Assembly: GCA_017553665.1 (NCBI GenBank)
Contig: JAFZKM010000284.1
Span: 1 to 7,224 of the forward strand
DNA from: Lachnospiraceae bacterium
GTDB taxonomy: Bacteria; Bacillota_A; Clostridia; Lachnospirales; Lachnospiraceae
DNA length: 7,224 nt
Reading direction: 5' to 3'
Shown here: positions 5,943-7,224 of the stretch, piece after piece
Layout of the letters: each line of letters begins with the position of its first letter
How positions within the stretch are numbered: position 1 is the first letter of the stretch
Made by a program: the position numbers and the translations under genes
Notes under the pieces: generated by a model
The model's input: the letters and a program-made list of their open reading frames with translations, nothing else
Told to the model about the DNA's origin: nothing
The model's database searches: none

Positions 5943-6940
5943 TTATCTCCCTCCATGTTCTCCAGGAACTTCTTAGCTGCGTCTTTTATCTCTTCCACGA
6001 CCTCCGGGGGACTTACGATCTTCACGTCCTTGCCGAGGCCGAAGATCCACCCGTAGAACTGCGGACTTACGAATACGTCCACATTGAGCTCGCTGTGCTT
6101 CTCGTCGATCGGGATGAACGTTATGTCCTTTCCGAATCTGTCTATGAACACGCCGCTCATCTTGTTGTGGAACCGGATCTTAACTCTCTTTTTGTTGCCG
6201 CCGTACATACCGAACGCAGCCTTCGAATACTCGGCCATGTCGAGGTCTTTAAACTCTTCCTCGCCCTCGCGCTTCTCGTCGATCATCTCGGGCCTGATCA
6301 TCTTGTCCACGCGGTAATGCTTGCAGTTCCTGCTGAAATCGTCAAAAGCGACCAGATAGTAATACTCGTCATCCCAGGTCAATGCCCACGGGCTCACCAC
6401 GAAATAATCGCCGCCGTGCAGGATGTACTGCGATTTGTCGGGCTGCCAGTGGAAATACTTGAAGCGTATCTTCCTGTTGTGTGCGATCGCGTTGTGGATC
6501 TCGTCGACGCTGTAGTAAATGCTCTCGTTCATGGTCTTGATGCGGCCCTGCACAAAGACCTGGCGCTGGAGCTGATTTGCCTGATACACGCTCACGAAGC
6601 CCTTGATCTTCTTGATCAGCTCCCTCGATTTGCGTTCGGAAATGAACTTCGACGACTGTATCGCGTCGATCAGAAGCTTTACCTCGGCCAGCTCGAATTC
6701 GCGGGTCCCGACATGATAATATGTCTCGCGCCCGACCTTCTCCTTGATGATCTCGATCCCGAACTTATCGGTCATGTCCTGGAAATCGGTGTAAATGCTC
6801 TTCCGCTCGGCGGTCACGTCATGCTTCTCGAGCTCCTCCATGATCTGGGGCATCGTAAGAGCATGCTCGTCGTCCGTCTTTTCGAGCATTATCTGCATGA
6901 GGTAAGTAAACTTAAACTTCTGATTGGTCCCTTTTGACAT
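5939..6940 (-). CDS. WYL-domain transcriptional regulator (HTH + WYL + C-terminal WCX)
   Basis: This 333-residue protein fits the HTH-WYL regulator layout (YafY/DeoR-like). Residues about 8-60 form a winged-helix DNA-binding domain, with the recognition region around Thr-Ala-Glu-Arg-Lys-Ser-Ile-Tyr-Thr-Asp (43-52). Residues 145-215 form the WYL domain: Ile-Arg-Phe-Lys-Tyr (158-162), then Ser-Pro-Trp-Ala-Leu-Thr-Trp-Asp-Asp-Glu-Tyr-Tyr-Tyr-Leu-Val-Ala (183-198), then Tyr-Arg-Val-Asp-Lys-Met (209-214). Residues 250-325 match the C-terminal WCX extension, ending in Val-Lys-Ile-Val-Ser-Pro-Pro-Glu-Val-Val (306-315). WYL domains sense small ligands or nucleic acid; the ligand here is unknown. An AGAGGG site 6 nt upstream fixes the start. 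Its stop overlaps the xylanase-esterase start by 4 nt, which suggests a role in controlling that gene or operon. WYL regulators are also common near defence and DNA-repair genes, and the YcaQ-like gene is nearby but on the other strand, so that link is weak. Confidence 0.92.
   Translation of the reverse strand: MSKGTNQKFKFTYLMQIMLEKTDDEHALTMPQIMEELEKHDVTAERKSIYTDFQDMTDKFGIEIIKEKVGRETYYHVGTREFELAEVKLLIDAIQSSKFISERKSRELIKKIKGFVSVYQANQLQRQVFVQGRIKTMNESIYYSVDEIHNAIAHNRKIRFKYFHWQPDKSQYILHGGDYFVVSPWALTWDDEYYYLVAFDDFSRNCKHYRVDKMIRPEMIDEKREGEEEFKDLDMAEYSKAAFGMYGGNKKRVKIRFHNKMSGVFIDRFGKDITFIPIDEKHSELNVDVFVSPQFYGWIFGLGKDVKIVSPPEVVEEIKDAAKKFLENMEGDK
5950..5954 (-). promoter_or_regulatory. Shine-Dalgarno site for the xylanase-esterase, embedded in the WYL gene
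   Basis: GGAGG on the minus strand lies within the last codons of the WYL regulator and ends 7 nt before the xylanase-esterase ATG. The ATGA start/stop overlap is just downstream. Together they imply that ribosomes finishing the regulator can restart on the enzyme gene. Confidence 0.75.
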
Positions 6941-6952
6941 CGCAAACCCTCT

Positions 6953-7224
6953 CTATTCCGTCACATCACTGAGATTACCGTAATCAAACCTGTGCATGAC
7001 TCCGTCAATATCCTTATAGAAAATGCATTTCTCGTTCTCGTCAAACGCGACATAGGTGCCGTTCCAGAGCTCGCTGTAACGCTCATCCTCGGCCTTAAAT
7101 CCGTAAACCTCGCGGGCTCCGTACAGACCGTAGCCTGCCAGATCGAACGATTCGGGGTCAAATCCGTCCCTGTCCTTGCGAAGCGCGTCGGTAAACAGGA
7201 AATACGTAAGATCCGGCTTGCGGC
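6953..7224 (-). CDS. Unidentified protein, C-terminal 89 residues only (5' end beyond window)
   Basis: An open minus-strand frame runs in from the right edge (first full codon at 7222-7220) to a TAG at 6955-6953. The 89 visible residues are rich in Tyr, Phe, Asp and Glu and read like a globular, probably beta-rich soluble domain, with Leu-Trp-Asn-Gly-Thr-Tyr-Val-Ala-Phe-Asp and Asp-Ile-Asp-Gly-Val-Met-His-Arg-Phe-Asp-Tyr as notable segments. No membrane span or catalytic motif can be seen. I do not recognise the family. The frame is believed because its stop lies 12 nt before the WYL start and the AGAGGG site of that gene begins immediately after the TAG. This is the same tight packing as in the rest of the operon. 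It is therefore probably co-transcribed with the regulator and the xylanase-esterase. The operon promoter must lie outside the window. Confidence 0.7.
   Translation of the reverse strand, partial: RKPDLTYFLFTDALRKDRDGFDPESFDLAGYGLYGAREVYGFKAEDERYSELWNGTYVAFDENEKCIFYKDIDGVMHRFDYGNLSDVTE

Noticed and set aside
6095..6937. 280-residue plus-strand open frame across the WYL gene.
   Set aside because: It is the exact antisense of the WYL regulator. Its Leu/Val/His-rich product shows no domain pattern, while the minus-strand frame has clear HTH and WYL motifs.
6961..7161. 66-residue minus-strand open frame beginning with ATG.
   Set aside because: It lies in a different frame from the one running in from the window edge to 6953, has no ribosome site, and reads as low-information Arg/Thr/Ser sequence. 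The edge frame has globular-protein composition and ends at the operon junction.
1..7224. CRISPR array, transposon ends, tRNA or rRNA genes, riboswitch.
   Set aside because: I saw no repeated spacer-like units, no terminal inverted repeats with a transposase, and no cloverleaf or conserved RNA motif. The only gap large enough for a riboswitch is 2513-2662, where nothing matched one I know.

Overview
The window comes from a Gram-positive-type anaerobe, most likely a Clostridia member (Lachnospiraceae or a related gut or rumen lineage). The basis is an anaerobic redox gene set (a DUF362 protein with two ferredoxin clusters, two nitroreductases), a cytoplasmic xylan-degradation enzyme, strong purine-rich Shine-Dalgarno sites and tightly overlapping genes. 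Base composition is moderate to fairly high in G+C in the genes and more A+T-rich in the one real intergenic gap. No RNA gene, insertion sequence, CRISPR array or phage gene is visible.

Layout from left to right. (1) Positions 1-98 hold the 3' end of a plus-strand gene, probably an isochorismatase-type cysteine hydrolase. It is followed by an 11-bp-stem hairpin that can terminate transcription from both sides. (2) A minus-strand operon (2512 down to 140) encodes a DUF362 protein with two [4Fe-4S] motifs, a classic nitroreductase and a TM1586-type nitroreductase. The gaps are 13 nt and a 4-nt ATGA overlap. (3) A 150-bp divergent gap carries a good sigma-70-like promoter for the next gene. (4) A plus-strand YcaQ/AlkZ-type DNA glycosylase (2663-3871) keeps the Gln-hydrophobic-Asp motif. 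(5) Only 4 nt further on, and convergent with it, lies the end of a second minus-strand operon (window edge down to 3876). This reads: unknown gene fragment, WYL-domain regulator, and a 688-residue fusion of a GH10 xylanase with an alpha/beta-hydrolase esterase. The junctions are a 12-nt gap and a 4-nt ATGA overlap.

How the genes may work together (inference). The xylanase-esterase has no signal peptide, so it should act in the cytosol on imported, partly acetylated or otherwise esterified xylo-oligosaccharides. The WYL protein, translationally coupled to it, is a candidate local regulator. The DUF362 and nitroreductase genes look like one redox module in which a two-cluster iron-sulphur protein is made with two flavoproteins, but no substrate can be read from the sequence. 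The glycosylase gene appears to be a stand-alone DNA-repair gene between the two operons.

Nothing here is an obviously new system. The points most worth following are the GH10-esterase fusion with its WYL partner, the DUF362/nitroreductase triad, and the unidentified gene at the right edge.
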